Source: Psilocybe azurescens (Eukaryota > Basidiomycota > Agaricomycetes > Agaricales > Agrocybaceae). From it: 64,000 nt of DNA. Numbering within the stretch: the first letter of the stretch is position 1; each line of letters begins with the position of its first letter. The translations under genes were made by a program, and so were the position numbers. Of the stretch, positions 24,838 through 35,353 are shown piece after piece. Location of the stretch: NCBI GenBank assembly GCA_023853785.1, contig JAJIRX010000754.1, forward strand, positions 1 through 64,000, written 5' to 3'. The notes beneath the pieces were generated by a model, which was not told the origin of the DNA, did not search any database, and saw only the letters and a program-made list of their open reading frames with translations.

Positions 24838-25117
24838 TCGTGGTCGCTCTCGACATTTGACGCGTTTATAGCGCCTCAACCTGGGCTATCACTTCAAATT
24901 CAATCCAGTTCTCTTTTTAACATTACTCGCTATGGAAAACGATGCGCGAACCGTTCGATCTTACAAGAAAAAACCTACAATTCAAGTTCCAGCGATTCCA
25001 GACTACATTTCACCTTTTCTATCACAATTTGCTGCCAGTTCGGCAAATTATGCAGAGTCGCAACTTGGTCCATCATCCCCGGATAGTGTTCTCACTTCTT
25101 CACCTACAACAACGCTT

Positions 25118-26495
25118 TCACCCCTGGACTCTCCGCTCAACGCCCCTACTGAATCTTGGAGTCAACCGAGGCTTATCCGAGCCCGAATTGAGGGCTGCAT
25201 ATAAATAAGTAGTGGTGTAGAAAGAGCGATGCTGAAACTCACATTCTAGGTATGTTTCCGCTTCCTTGATTATACTGCGGTGTGCAAAGATGATGCCCCT
25301 CCCAATCATGTTTGGATTCCTTCCAACACGACCCTTCTCCTGCCAGGACTCATTGAATGTTGCACCAAACCCAAGAGAGAGGCTATCCAGAAGAGACTTT
25401 GCATTGAGACCGTTTGAAAAAGCGACAGTAGATATGACAATTTGCAAGCGCGGATCAGTCTCGAGAAGGTGTATCGTCTCCTTGTTGTATTCGGGCGGGC
25501 AAATACTGTGATAGACTCTAGCTCGAATAAGCTTATTAGTCCCATCTGGTTGAAGGCGCCATAGATAAGCATATACACGTGAGACCTGGTCAAGAGTTTG
25601 ACAATGTATGATCGTCTTTCTTCCGCTGGCCAGGTATGGAAGCAGATAAGGGAATTTGTTGCCGTTCAGTCCATGAGTAAGGAATTGGATACCAAACTGC
25701 GTATTTGGACGCTCGTTGGATCTCCGAATGAGCCTAAAGTTGCCTCCAAAGAAGCCTAGACTTTTACACACGGAGATTGTAGGTGAACCAGGCTCGAGCG
25801 TTGCAGTGAGACTGACAAGAGATATTGAGGTAGGAAACTGACCACGTAAGAAAGTTCCCAATGGCAGCAAAGGCTAGACGAAATGAAAGACCGCATTCGT
25901 TCACTAGATGAACCTCATCGACGCATGCAAACAAGACATTAGCCCGAAAGGTCGGACTTTCTGTAATTTGCCTCCATTCCTTGTCGCGCAGGTGCTCTGG
26001 GTCCACACATATCACCTGCCACTTTTGACACTCCTGGATCTCCACTGCCAAACAAATCCCAGCCTTTCGTGCCTCACTAAGAGTCTCTTTGCAGTAGGAG
26101 AATGCGGAAATATGTAGGTTTGAAAGCTCGTGAACCTCGAAAGCCATGAGTGGACCAAACGCAGAAACATGAAGCAAACATACAATATTATCTGCCAATC
26201 CTTTTGTCGGCGTGATTACGACACCAATGGGTCTTGCCCGAGTGGGAAGACCAGCCTCATACGCCTCTGGGTGTTCGTTGTACTCTTGAAGCACAAGTAT
26301 TGGAATGGAGAACGCTGCTGATTTCCCGTCACCAGTTGCAGTACAACACAGCACATCTATTTCATCCAGAATAGACGAGACAAGTTCCAGCTGGACCGCA
26401 TGTAGCCCATTCATCCATGTTGGTATGAGTTTCCTCACGATCATATTGATGGTCTCAAGGCCTACAGGGTCCTGCCAGCGGTGTTCCGGAGCCAT
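25118..26495 (-). CDS. RecQ-like DEAD/DEAH helicase, one-base frameshift
   Basis: ATP-dependent superfamily 2 helicase. The start at 26495 gives MAPEHRWQDPVGLETINM. The P-loop is at residues 52-60 (TATGDGKSA), motif Ia is VVITPTKGLADNI, motif II is CVDEVHLVNECG (DEVH instead of DEAH), motif III is SLVSLTATLEPG, motif V is ISTVAFSNGLNAKSL and motif VI is QEKGRVGRNPN, all in RecQ-like order. The frame changes between motif II and motif III at about 25862: reading IG then TFLRGQFPTS requires removing one G from a run of three. The length of about 460 residues covers only the helicase core; RecQ-C and HRDC domains are absent. It is enclosed by inverted repeats. Similar stand-alone RecQ-like proteins are common in agaricomycetes; a role in moving or maintaining the element is only a guess. 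Confidence 0.85.
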
Positions 26496-26607
26496 CTTTG
26501 AGTATTCATAAGCGATCACAGACCATTCAAGATGTCTAAACCAAAAAATGAGATGTATAAAGAGAGGATTGTACGAAATATCACGTCTACGGGAAGCTGA
26601 GATCGAG

Positions 26608-26687
26608 CAATATTGACGCGACGGTGGTTTCAAAGTCCGAAGATTACATAAACTTTTTCTAGCGCGGTTTTGGGGGCGTGGTAAACA
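26608..26687 (-). repeat. Right terminal inverted repeat of helicase element
   Basis: 80 bp, near-perfect inverted match to 24759-24837. It lies 113 bp upstream of the helicase start codon, so it may act as part of its promoter. Confidence 0.92.
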
Positions 26688-27048
26688 ACAGACTTCATAT
26701 ATCGTGATACGAATGTACATCACATATATCGAAGTCTGTCTAGGAGAGACTACCGGCTTTGTGTCTCCGCTTCAAAATCCTCAACGTCCCTGTCTTCCTG
26801 TTTAAACTCTCTGTTCGGAGGTGGTACCAAATTGTACTGAGGGTGTCAGATCTGTTGTCCTCGTTAGAATCTATTGAATCTGAGACCATTTATGAATGCA
26901 AATCGGAGCTTTAGATGTTGTAGCTGTTGAATAACAGGAGAACAAGCTCAAAATGGCATGGTATCTGCTTAGTCATCGTTCGGAGTCACTGCCAGTATCC
27001 TGGACAGTCATGGACTCCTTCAAGTTCCCCCCTTTATAACTCTTTATT

Positions 27049-28645
27049 ATGGCGGAAAAGACGAACTCTAATATGTTGTTTGCCAACTTCAATCAAGACT
27101 TCTCGTAGGTTGCTCGTTGTGAGATCAGGGGGTACAATTGAACCTGTGTTATGCTAGGTGTATTTCGGTTGGCACGCGGAAGGGGTACAGCGTCACCAAT
27201 TGTGATCCATTCGGGCGCGTATACACGATGAGCACGTCTTTAAGATATTGGATTCTGGGCCCGGGGTTCTAATACATGTATTACAGACGATGGAGCCAGA
27301 GGAATTGTGGAAATGCTGTTTTGCACATCGTTGATTGTCCTGGTCGGCGCAGCAGATCAACCCCAGTCAAGTCCGCGTAAACTGCAGATTGTGAACACAA
27401 AAGTACGTTGAATGTACTATGATTCGCAATTCCCTAAAGCTCATTGCTAGACTTAGCGGCAATCAATGATATGCGAGCTGCTATTTCCGTCGTCGATATT
27501 GGCTGTCAAGTTGAACCGCAAGTCGCTGGTCATCGTGCTGGAGATGGAGATTTACATCTACGACATCTCGAATATGCGGCTGCTGCATGTTATAGAGACA
27601 ACACCGAATCCAGAAGGTGCGAATTTGCTATTCATGTCGTTTCTAATAACCAATCTTTACCAGCCATCTGTGCGCTCTCTCCTTCCGCGGACAGCTCCTA
27701 TCTCGCGTACCCATCACCCGTGCCCTCCCCAGCAGCTACGACGGCGTCTGCTGCACCAGCACCTGCTGCGCCCACTCCGTCGACATCGCAGTCAGGGGAC
27801 GTGCTGCTGTTCTCCACCCGTTCTCTCACCGTAGCGAATGTGATCCAGGCGCACAAAGCCCTCTCTCATTCCTCTCCATCAACTCCACCGGCACGCTGCT
27901 CGCCACTTCGTCGGAGAAAGGAACGGTCATCCGCGTGTGGAGCATCCCAGGCGCAGAGAAGCTGTACCAGTTTAGGAGAGGGACAAGGGAAGCGAGAATA
28001 TATTCGATGAACTTTAACTTGGTGTCGTCGTTATTGGCGGTGAGCTCGGCGCATGATACGGTGCATATCTTCAAGCTTGGGAAGCCGGGTGCGGTTGCGC
28101 TGTCGTCGGCAGCGTCAACGTCGAGTACACAGGATAGCACTGCGAGCAGTCCACCCGAATCTGTGGACGGGGCCACGCAGGGTCTAGATGGGGGATACGA
28201 GGCTTTCATCGAGAAGAAGAAAGGAAACAGTGTTTCGTGCGTTATTCGAAGCCTTTCACCCTAGCCCATGCTGACTGGAACTCTAGGTCGAGTCTGCGAA
28301 GAAGGTCGATGCAGATGACAAAGAGCCTGACACATTCGATGGGCGGGTACCTGCCGAACACGCTGACGGAGATGTGGGAGCCCTCGCGCGACTTTGCGTT
28401 TCTGCGGCTGCCCACGAGCGGCGCGAGGAGCATCGTAGCGCTTTCGGGTACGATGCCGCATGTGATGGTCCTCTCGTCCGAGGGCTACTTTTATTTGTAC
28501 AGCATCGATCTGGACAAGGGCGGAGAGTGTTCGTTGATGAAGCAATACAAGTAAGTCTTATTCATTTTTCCTTTGTCTTCATGTCGCTCATGGCACTTTC
28601 AGTCTCCTTGATTCCGGAGACGAATCTGGAGGATTAGCGGATTAG
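27049..28645 (+). CDS. ATG18: Autophagy protein Atg18 (PROPPIN)
   Basis: WD-repeat beta-propeller that binds PI3P/PI(3,5)P2 on autophagosomal and vacuolar membranes. Exon 1 (27049-27104) encodes [19 protein letters not shown]. Exon 2 starts at 27158 with [20 protein letters not shown] later exon has [19 protein letters not shown] and ends at 27402 (donor GTACGT). Exon 27457-27616 has [20 protein letters not shown] and [15 protein letters not shown]. Then follow [19 protein letters not shown], a Pro/Ala/Ser loop, VIQAHKA and the diagnostic lipid-binding FRRGT (about 27975). An intron near 28231-28288 precedes [20 protein letters not shown], and the last exon ends [13 protein letters not shown] at 28645. 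The splice between 27237 and 27290 does not join in frame as written, and near 27860 one C must be added to read [20 protein letters not shown]. Because the gene is conserved throughout, these are more likely sequence errors than mutations. Confidence 0.95.
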
Positions 28646-29210
28646 ATTAGCGTTCATCTGGCGTTGATTATACCTTTTCTTTTTTTTCTTCGACGCGCTT
28701 TTCCTCGGACACACACCCTTTATCAACATACCATCGAGTTGGTATCGTAAAAGCATGTCGTTTAATAGGATTTGAATAACTGTATATGTACCACCAGTAA
28801 CGCGCACTTTGAGTGAGGGCGGCCGTCATTAGGACGTTTCATGGTCGTGTTTTTCAGCCTTTTACAAACTTTTTTCGATGTTCTTTTACATGGTTCTTTG
28901 TTCGGTTTTCACCTCCCCGCTCCGTTGTCCAGCTGATTGAAGAAAGACCACGCGAAAACAAATCGTTTCGGGGTTTTCAACTTTTCGAGGGTGTCATTTT
29001 TGATGATTTTTACCGACTCAAAAACGCGACCTTGAAACGGTTTATTTTGAATTGATTTCCAATAACAAGTATTTAGATTTTTTTTATGAGTTGTGGGCAC
29101 TCGGTATGAGTCAGTCGTTCAAACTCCATCTGACCCTGACTCACTTGAGGCTTGACGGTTGTCAATGATGGAGTCACATCTGTGGTCAATCCACCACTAC
29201 GACCCCCACA
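28646..29210. other. ATG18-TRL1 intergenic
   Basis: Contains the ATG18 3' region and the TRL1 upstream region. No supported gene. Confidence 0.6.
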
Positions 29211-29219
29211 TATAAAAGG
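29211..29219 (+). promoter_or_regulatory. TATA box of TRL1
   Basis: TATAAAAGG, a canonical TATA element, 365 bp upstream of the first AUG of TRL1. It would place the transcription start near 29240. Confidence 0.7.
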
Positions 29220-29575
29220 CTTTCCTTTGGACCCTCTTTATTCCGCCCAATATACCTTTGTCTCTTTTATTTCCCGGGGCGCTCGCCCTTTCTTCTTTGG
29301 GTAGACTTGCATCTCGTACACAGACTATATCTTTTGTTTTCAGGACTTTTTCGACCACGCCTGTGTGTGCAAAGAAGAAAAAATCAAAGACTCAGAGGCC
29401 GCTTAAACTCAACATATTGAAGGTTCTCAAGCCTACACCACCGACACCTGCTCTAGATCTCTTACAGACGACCAGTACTAATAGCAGCGACATCGATACC
29501 GATCAGGATCATTTGCAGACTTCAACCACCACAAGCACGAGCACAACCGCGAAGTCAACCAATTCGTACTCCAGG
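29216..29575 (+). other. AUG-less open leader in frame with TRL1
   Basis: From an in-frame stop at 29213 to the TRL1 start at 29576 the frame stays open, and I see no ATG in any frame between 29241 and 29575. The encoded stretch includes LASRTQTISFVFRTFSTTPV followed by CAKKKKSKTQRP, resembling a mitochondrial presequence, then a Ser/Thr-rich segment. A competing reading is a 5' leader intron from GTAGAC (about 29310) to TTTTGTTTTCAG (about 29342). Confidence 0.5.
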
Positions 29576-32380
29576 ATGGCACCAGGTTTCAGCCAGGAGG
29601 ATTCAGACCTCATCGCGAAGCTGCACACGCTCAATCCGAAGCTCGCCCGCTCGTCTCTGTATAACGCGCCTGCAGACCCAAGCATCCAGGTGCGCAGCTG
29701 GAAGATGAACGAGTTCAAGTACTACGATATACCGTCGCCGTTCCCTACGCTCGCGAGGGGGTTGTTCTCGAGGGAGATCCAGGAAGATGAGGAGGGTCAG
29801 ACAGGCGAAGGTGATGAGGGTGCAAAGAAGAAAGGAAAGAAACATCAGATCGTGATTCGGGGATACGACAAGTTTTTTAATATCGGAGAGGTTCCTTGGA
29901 CCACGGTGGGTTTTTATGTTTTGTTTGATTCATCTCATTCTATTTGAATGGTTCTGTTCTCTGCGTTACATTTACTGTTATCTTTGAGTTCTTCAATCTC
30001 ATATATTCTTGCTTTACCAGTGGGCATCTCTTGAATCGCATACCGCGCCTCCATATACCCTTTCGCTCAAATCCAACGGATGCATCATATTTTTCGCGGC
30101 TCTTACACCCACGAAGCTACTCGTCACCTCTAAACACTCTCTTGGACCCGTCGAGGCAGCCCAAGTCAGCCACGCGCAAGCGGGGCGAGGGTTGGTTGCG
30201 AAAATATCTCGAGAAACTAGGCAAAAGGAGGAAGACCTCGCTGCTGTATTGTGGGACAAAAACTGGACTGCTATCGCTGAGGTTTATATTTCTCTTCTTA
30301 CTTCAGTATTCATGTCTGAATAACGTCTTTTCTTTGGGTTTCTTTCTAGTTATGCGACGATTCATTCGAAGAGCATGTTCTTGGGTACCCACCTGAAAAG
30401 ACAGGACTGCATCTGCACGGACTGAACGTCCGAACCAAGGATTTCATTACGATGCCCCACGAGGTCGTAGACGCGTTCGCTGATGATTGGGGGTTCATAA
30501 AGACGCCTACGATCACGCTCAACTCGATTAATGAAGTTAAGGAATTCACGACCGCGTGTGCGGGAGACGGGAGAGTGGAACGGCGAGCAGGTCGAAGGGT
30601 TCGTCGTCCGGACACACGTCACCGAGCCTCCCACATCAGGGCGAAACAAAGGCGAGGCCAGTGGGAACGGCGAGGAAGCTGAAAGATCCCTAACACCCGC
30701 CGACTCCAATAATCGATCGCCATACAAACCCGGCTCCTCCTTTTTCTTCAAAGTCAAGTTTGACGAGCCGTACATGATGTACCGCGACTGGCGCGAAGTC
30801 ACCAAAATGCTTTTGAGCTCGAAAAATGGGCTGGACGCTAACAATCTCCCGAAGTCAAAGATGAAGAGGCCGGAGACTAAGCTTTATGTGCAGTGGGTGA
30901 TTCGAGAGATCAAGCGTGATCCCACGGCATTCGAGAATTATACGAAGGGCAAGGGTATCATCGCGACAAGGGAGAGATATTTGGAGTGGATGAAATCGGA
31001 TAAGGGGGAGGAAGAATTGAAGGAGTTAGAGAAAGAAGAGGAAGATGGTGCAGCGTCTGGATCTGGGTCAAAGGCATTTGAGAAGACTATCATCGTACCT
31101 ATTGCTATTCCTGGCAGTGGTACGTATTTTCTTCTTTCCTATTATCTTGCACATTTCTGATTTTGAATGACAATATAGGTAAGACCGCAGTGTCTGTGGC
31201 ATTGGCGCATCTCTTTGGGTTCGCACACACCCAGAGCGATGATATTCATGTGAAAAAAGCTGGGCCAGCGTTCATAAAAAATGTCAAAGCCCTCCTGGAA
31301 AAAAACGACGTCGTCATCGCAGACAAGTACGTTCCTTGTCTTCACTATCCTATCCTGACCTAGACTAATCTGTCCTTGCTTTCATCCACCAGGAATAACC
31401 ATCTTGTCCAACACAGACAAGCTTTACGCGAACTCGCCCAGAAATATCGCGCCCCTGTCCGTCTGCTCGCTCTCAACTGGTCCATCGACAAGCCCCCAGC
31501 AATGGTGCACCGGATCTGCAGCGACCGCGTGCTCGACCGTGCCGACAACCACCAAACGCTCCGCGCCGACTCCTCCGCCGCGCGCTCACGAAGAGGTGAT
31601 TTGGATGTTCATCAACAGCGCTGAAGAGCTAGCTTCGAAAGAAGTGGACGAGATCGTCGAGATGGACATTGACGATGACCTGGAGCAGGCGGTGAAGCGT
31701 GCGGTGGACGGTTGTGTTAGGGTGATTGGCGTGCCGCGGCCGAGCGACGAGAAAATCGCAGAAGCGCTGGAGGTCGTGAAAAGTACGAACCTGCTGTGAA
31801 GAAGCCGGATGATCCTAAAGCGAAGAAGGGGCAGGCGGAGCCGCGGTACTTCGGTTTGCTACCTGAAGTGGATCTGGCGGAGATACTCGACGAGAGGCTG
31901 ATGCAAGATGATGTTGATAAAGATATCAGGGACTTCTGGGTCGCGCTGAAGGCGGATGATAGGATCACGAAGCGCCCGCACGTCACGATTGTGCATCGGA
32001 ATGGGAAGGAGAAGGAGCATGAGCTGTGGGAGCGATGCACGAATCTGCACTCTATGCCCGTCACGCCGCCCACCTTCAAAGGTACGCTTGGGAAGGTGGT
32101 GTGCAATCCGCGGGTGATGGCACTGACAGTGGAGAACCTCGAGGTGGCGGATCCCGGGGAGGGAACGAGCCAGGAGGGGCCCGATTTTGTGTCGAAGCTG
32201 CCCCATGCGGTGCGCGAGCGGCTGCACATCACAGTAGGGACCAAGTCTCCGGATATCAAGGGCGTGGAGGCGATGGGAATGGTGCAGCTTTTGCGAGAGA
32301 AAGGCGAAGTTGAGAGTACCAAAGTTGTCGAATTGTCTGATATCTCTGTCAAGGGAAGGGTAAAAGGGTTGAATGGCTGA
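29576..32380 (+). CDS. TRL1: Fungal tRNA ligase
   Basis: Three-activity enzyme that joins tRNA halves after intron removal and ligates HAC1-type mRNA in the unfolded protein response. The start at 29576 (MAPGFSQEDSDLIAKLH) is the first AUG. Ligase domain: SWKMNEFKYYDIPSPFPTLA, exon end at 29905, then SLKSNGCIIFF with the adenylated Lys codon at 30069; VLGYPPEKTGLHLHGLN; TGEWNGEQVEGFVVRTHV. Kinase domain: IPGSG (exon end 31119) spliced to KTAVSVALAHLFGF (31179) forms the P-loop, then NNHLVQHRQALRELAQKY. Phosphodiesterase domain: HVTIVH (about 31981) and HITVGT (about 32224), the two HxT motifs. Introns: 29906-30020, 30282-30349, 31120-31178, 31327-31392. One-base shifts are needed near 30563 (extra G), about 31575-31600 and 31775 (missing A). 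TRL1 is normally essential, so assembly errors are likely. Confidence 0.95.
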
Positions 32381-32937
32381 TGTGGATGCCCTTGTATCGA
32401 ATGTCCCAGTGGAATTGGGAATTTTGGAGTTGTATTTTATTTTATTTATTCTGCATCATCATTTCAATCACCTCCGCTCTCATCTTGTTGTCTAGTCATT
32501 CACCGCTCAGTTAGATTCCAATCTCTCCTCATTGTTAGTTATAGAGTAGCTAGTGAATAATCATCCGACCCCTTATTCAACTTGTCAAATTGTATCACAA
32601 TAGTAGGTCCCGGGTCTCTGGCTCGAATACACTTCCGTGCAACCCCCAGTTTCGTTGCTTTGTTTAGACCTCAAGCCTTATGTTTCCTCTTTTTCTTTAC
32701 TTGCTTTCTAATCCAGCGTGAGAGACTCGAGTCATGCCAACGCACTTTCGAGCCTGCGTGACTCACCGGAACACACACCGGCGCCTATGTACCCTTTTGT
32801 TTCACACAGCATATTGCCTCCCCGTTCTCGTTGTATCCTTCCCTTGTTCTTACACATCGTTCTATCCAATCTGAATCGGCTCTTAAAGCGACTGCTGATT
32901 CTATTATTCTTCCCAGGATTTCCCAACTCAATCACAC
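32381..32937. other. Intergenic, no gene seen
   Basis: TRL1 3' flank and F-box gene upstream region. CT-rich tracts (about 32830-32900) are typical of fungal promoters. Confidence 0.5.
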
Positions 32938-34691
32938 ATGCCTCGCCAAGTTCTTCCCCATCGCTCCGAGAGCCCCGATACCGCTGAGCTGTTGTCAGAG
33001 CATTTGACTGTCTTCTCAGAAACAGGAAAAGAAGAAGTCTTGCCAAACGCACTTCCTGTAGACAATGGTCAAAACAAGAAGCGCAAAAGGGCACGAGCGA
33101 AGGCTTCCCGCACCCAACCTCCTCATAAAAAAAGTCAGACTCGGAGGTAAATTAGGGATTTTGAAGGGTATAACCGATATGCCTGTGGACATGCTATTTG
33201 AGGTGGGGCAGAAGTCAATGGACCTTTTCATGATATAGAATGATAATCTAACCTCTTTCCTTAGATATTCGAGCGCCTTGATCCTTTGGATATCCTACAT
33301 CTATCACGAACGAGCAAAGATTTACGCGCCCTCCTCATGAGCCATTCTTCAATCTTGATATGGAAGGCCTCTTTCACCAATATTGAAGGACTTCCATCTT
33401 GTCCTGAAGATTTGAATGAGCCGCAATATGTTAATTTGGCGTTCGTTAAAGTTTGCCATGTAGGTTTCTCTGTCGTTCCGAGTCTTCTCTGGACTGATAC
33501 TCATGCATCCGTAGATCTGCTGTCGCACTAACGCCAAGGCTCGTGTCCTATGGTCTGCACGTCTTAGAGCTTGCGAAAAGTGTATGGGGGATAGGTACGT
33601 ATTTTTATCCAGAACATGTTCATTCCTGGTAGACCGTTATATCAATCTCATACTTGTATAGATCCCTTTTTACCACAAATATGTGGCCGTATACATCAGG
33701 CAAACCTAATACTTTTCACAATTTCATATGCGACTTTGCTCCTTCAGTCACTCTTGAGACAGCAAGTATGTACTTTCCCTCAAATTCATATCCCTCTCGT
33801 GTTCATACCCTCCCAGAAAAATGGAGATTATATGTTTACAATAAAACTGCCCGACTGTGGAGCGAGGAATATGAAGCTGCTGCCGACAAAGAACAATGGG
33901 TCAAGGCCAAGACAAAAGAACAAGAAATTCTTAAGACGGTAAGAACACACCTTGCCTCGCTCCAAAAATTTATCAACTTTAGTTTAGCATTCGGACGCCT
34001 GTGAGAAATGGGCCAAGGACTACCAAGTCCGACTTGAGCGAGAGCAAGAGGAGCTGGCGAACAAGCGCTATAATGTGTAAGTACTTCTGGCTTCTGACTT
34101 CAGTGGTTTTTAATTATGATCATTTCCAGTATCTTGGACCGTCTTCGCGCGGGTGGTTGGGGTGAAGAACTGGATTTTATGCATACAGACCAGAGCACCC
34201 AGACCCTAAACAATTACCCTATGGTAAAGAAGGCCTGTCGGAAAGAGCTCACTGAACGAAGTAAGCGTCGTTATTTGCTCCATATCTGGCATCTCTCATG
34301 TAGGATTCTAGTTCTGGTCAACCTATATCCAACCCTTGAAGAATATGTGCAAAAATTCAAGATGGAACGGATTAAGAAAGAGCGTCTTAAGCTTCTCGAC
34401 GAGCGCCTGCCGGTATTGGATAAGGTTCTGGAGACCTATAAATCAAATCTTCTTCTAAACACCGCTTGTCCTGGGATTGGCGACATCTTTTCTGATCCGT
34501 TCGTCTTGGATATCATTTACAATTCGCCACCAGGAGAACTAACAGAGCCGCATCTTGACCTCTTTCGATCCAAACTGCCCGAATTAACACACCGAATGCA
34601 AATGACGATCGAGGATAAATTACTTTCAATAATCAAGGACAGTGGTCGTCCAGTCACTGATGACAGCTACACACCCGTTTCACATCAGTAA
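32938..34691 (+). CDS. F-box protein
   Basis: Likely substrate adaptor of an SCF ubiquitin ligase. The start at 32938 gives MPRQVLPHRSESPDTAELLS, followed by a basic segment (KKRKRARAKASRTQ). The F-box is ITDMPVDMLFE (exon end 33202) spliced to IFERLDPLDILHLSRTSKDL (33265). After it come LPSCPEDLNEPQYVNLAFVK and a Cys-containing segment ICCRTNAKARVLW / ACEKCMGDR. The C-terminal half is helical and charged (EEYEAAADKEQWVKAKTKEQ; KFKMERIKKERLKLLDERLP), with no recognised substrate domain, and ends YTPVSHQ at 34691. Introns: 33203-33264, about 33460-33515, about 33596-33660, about 33940-33985, 34079-34130 and about 34261-34303. The frame at about 33125-33131 needs one A fewer in a run of seven. 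This layout (F-box, Cys patch, long helical tail) recurs as an expanded family in agaricomycetes; the target is unknown. Confidence 0.85.
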
Positions 34692-34789
34692 ATCAGGGGA
34701 AATCCGATTTAGCAATATGACGTTTACAAGCTTGTCGCAACATTATAATACCCAGATAACTGTTTATAACCGTGGGTCTGCTGCATGTA

Positions 34790-35215
34790 GGATTATGGTA
34801 ATGTTATAGATTGGGTATAATGTTTTTTCTGTGATGCAAAGCAAATATAATATGGCGAAGGCATTATAACTAGATTGTGAGGTGGCTGTCGGGTTCGCCC
34901 AAAAATCACAATATGCGTGCCGGATATTAGATGGTTCGTGGTTAAGGTACAATATTCTTTCTGTAATATGAAGCGAATATAATATGACAGGGACATTATA
35001 ACTAGATTGTGAGGTTGCTGCTGGGATCGCCAAAGAATCACAATATGCATGTCAAATGCTAGACGGTTTATAGTTTAGGTATAACATTCTTTCTGTAGTG
35101 CAAAGCACATATAATATGGCAGGGACATTATAACTAGACTGTGGGGGTTGCTGGGCATTCCAAAAAATCACAATATGCATCTCAGAGGTTAGACGGTTCA
35201 TTGCTCATTATCATC
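34790..35215. repeat. Minisatellite, 132-bp period
   Basis: Three units, each containing CATTATAACTAGATTGTGAG (starting at 34862, 34994 and 35126, exactly 132 bp apart) followed by AATCACAATATGC and TTCTTTCTGTA-type blocks, plus a partial unit. It lies between the F-box gene and the 3' end of the Plavaka gene and could be subterminal repeats of that transposon. Confidence 0.88.
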
Positions 35216-35353
35216 CTTCGATAAGATTGTAGGCAGGATATGAAATCAGCACAATATGCCATGCAACTTATATTTAATTATCACAACGAAATGTCCATTT
35301 GAAATAGGTGTAAAATTGTGAGCGCACTGGGTGTGCGGGCCAACATAAATAGG

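Larger units (their letters stand above)
24759..26687. mobile_element. Helicase gene enclosed by 79-bp terminal inverted repeats
   Basis: TGTTTACCGCGCCCCCAAAA at 24759 runs to CGCGTCAATATTG at 24837. The reverse complement, with only about five differences, is at 26608-26687 (CAATATTGACGCG to TGGTAAACA). The 1929-bp interval contains one minus-strand RecQ-like helicase and nothing else. A target duplication is not obvious; short similarity (AGTC.TG) continues just outside both ends. Confidence 0.85.

Noticed and set aside
25118..26495. Calling the helicase a pseudogene
   Set aside because: Only a one-base shift in a G run breaks it, and the same kind of shift affects essential genes in this window, so sequence error is equally likely.
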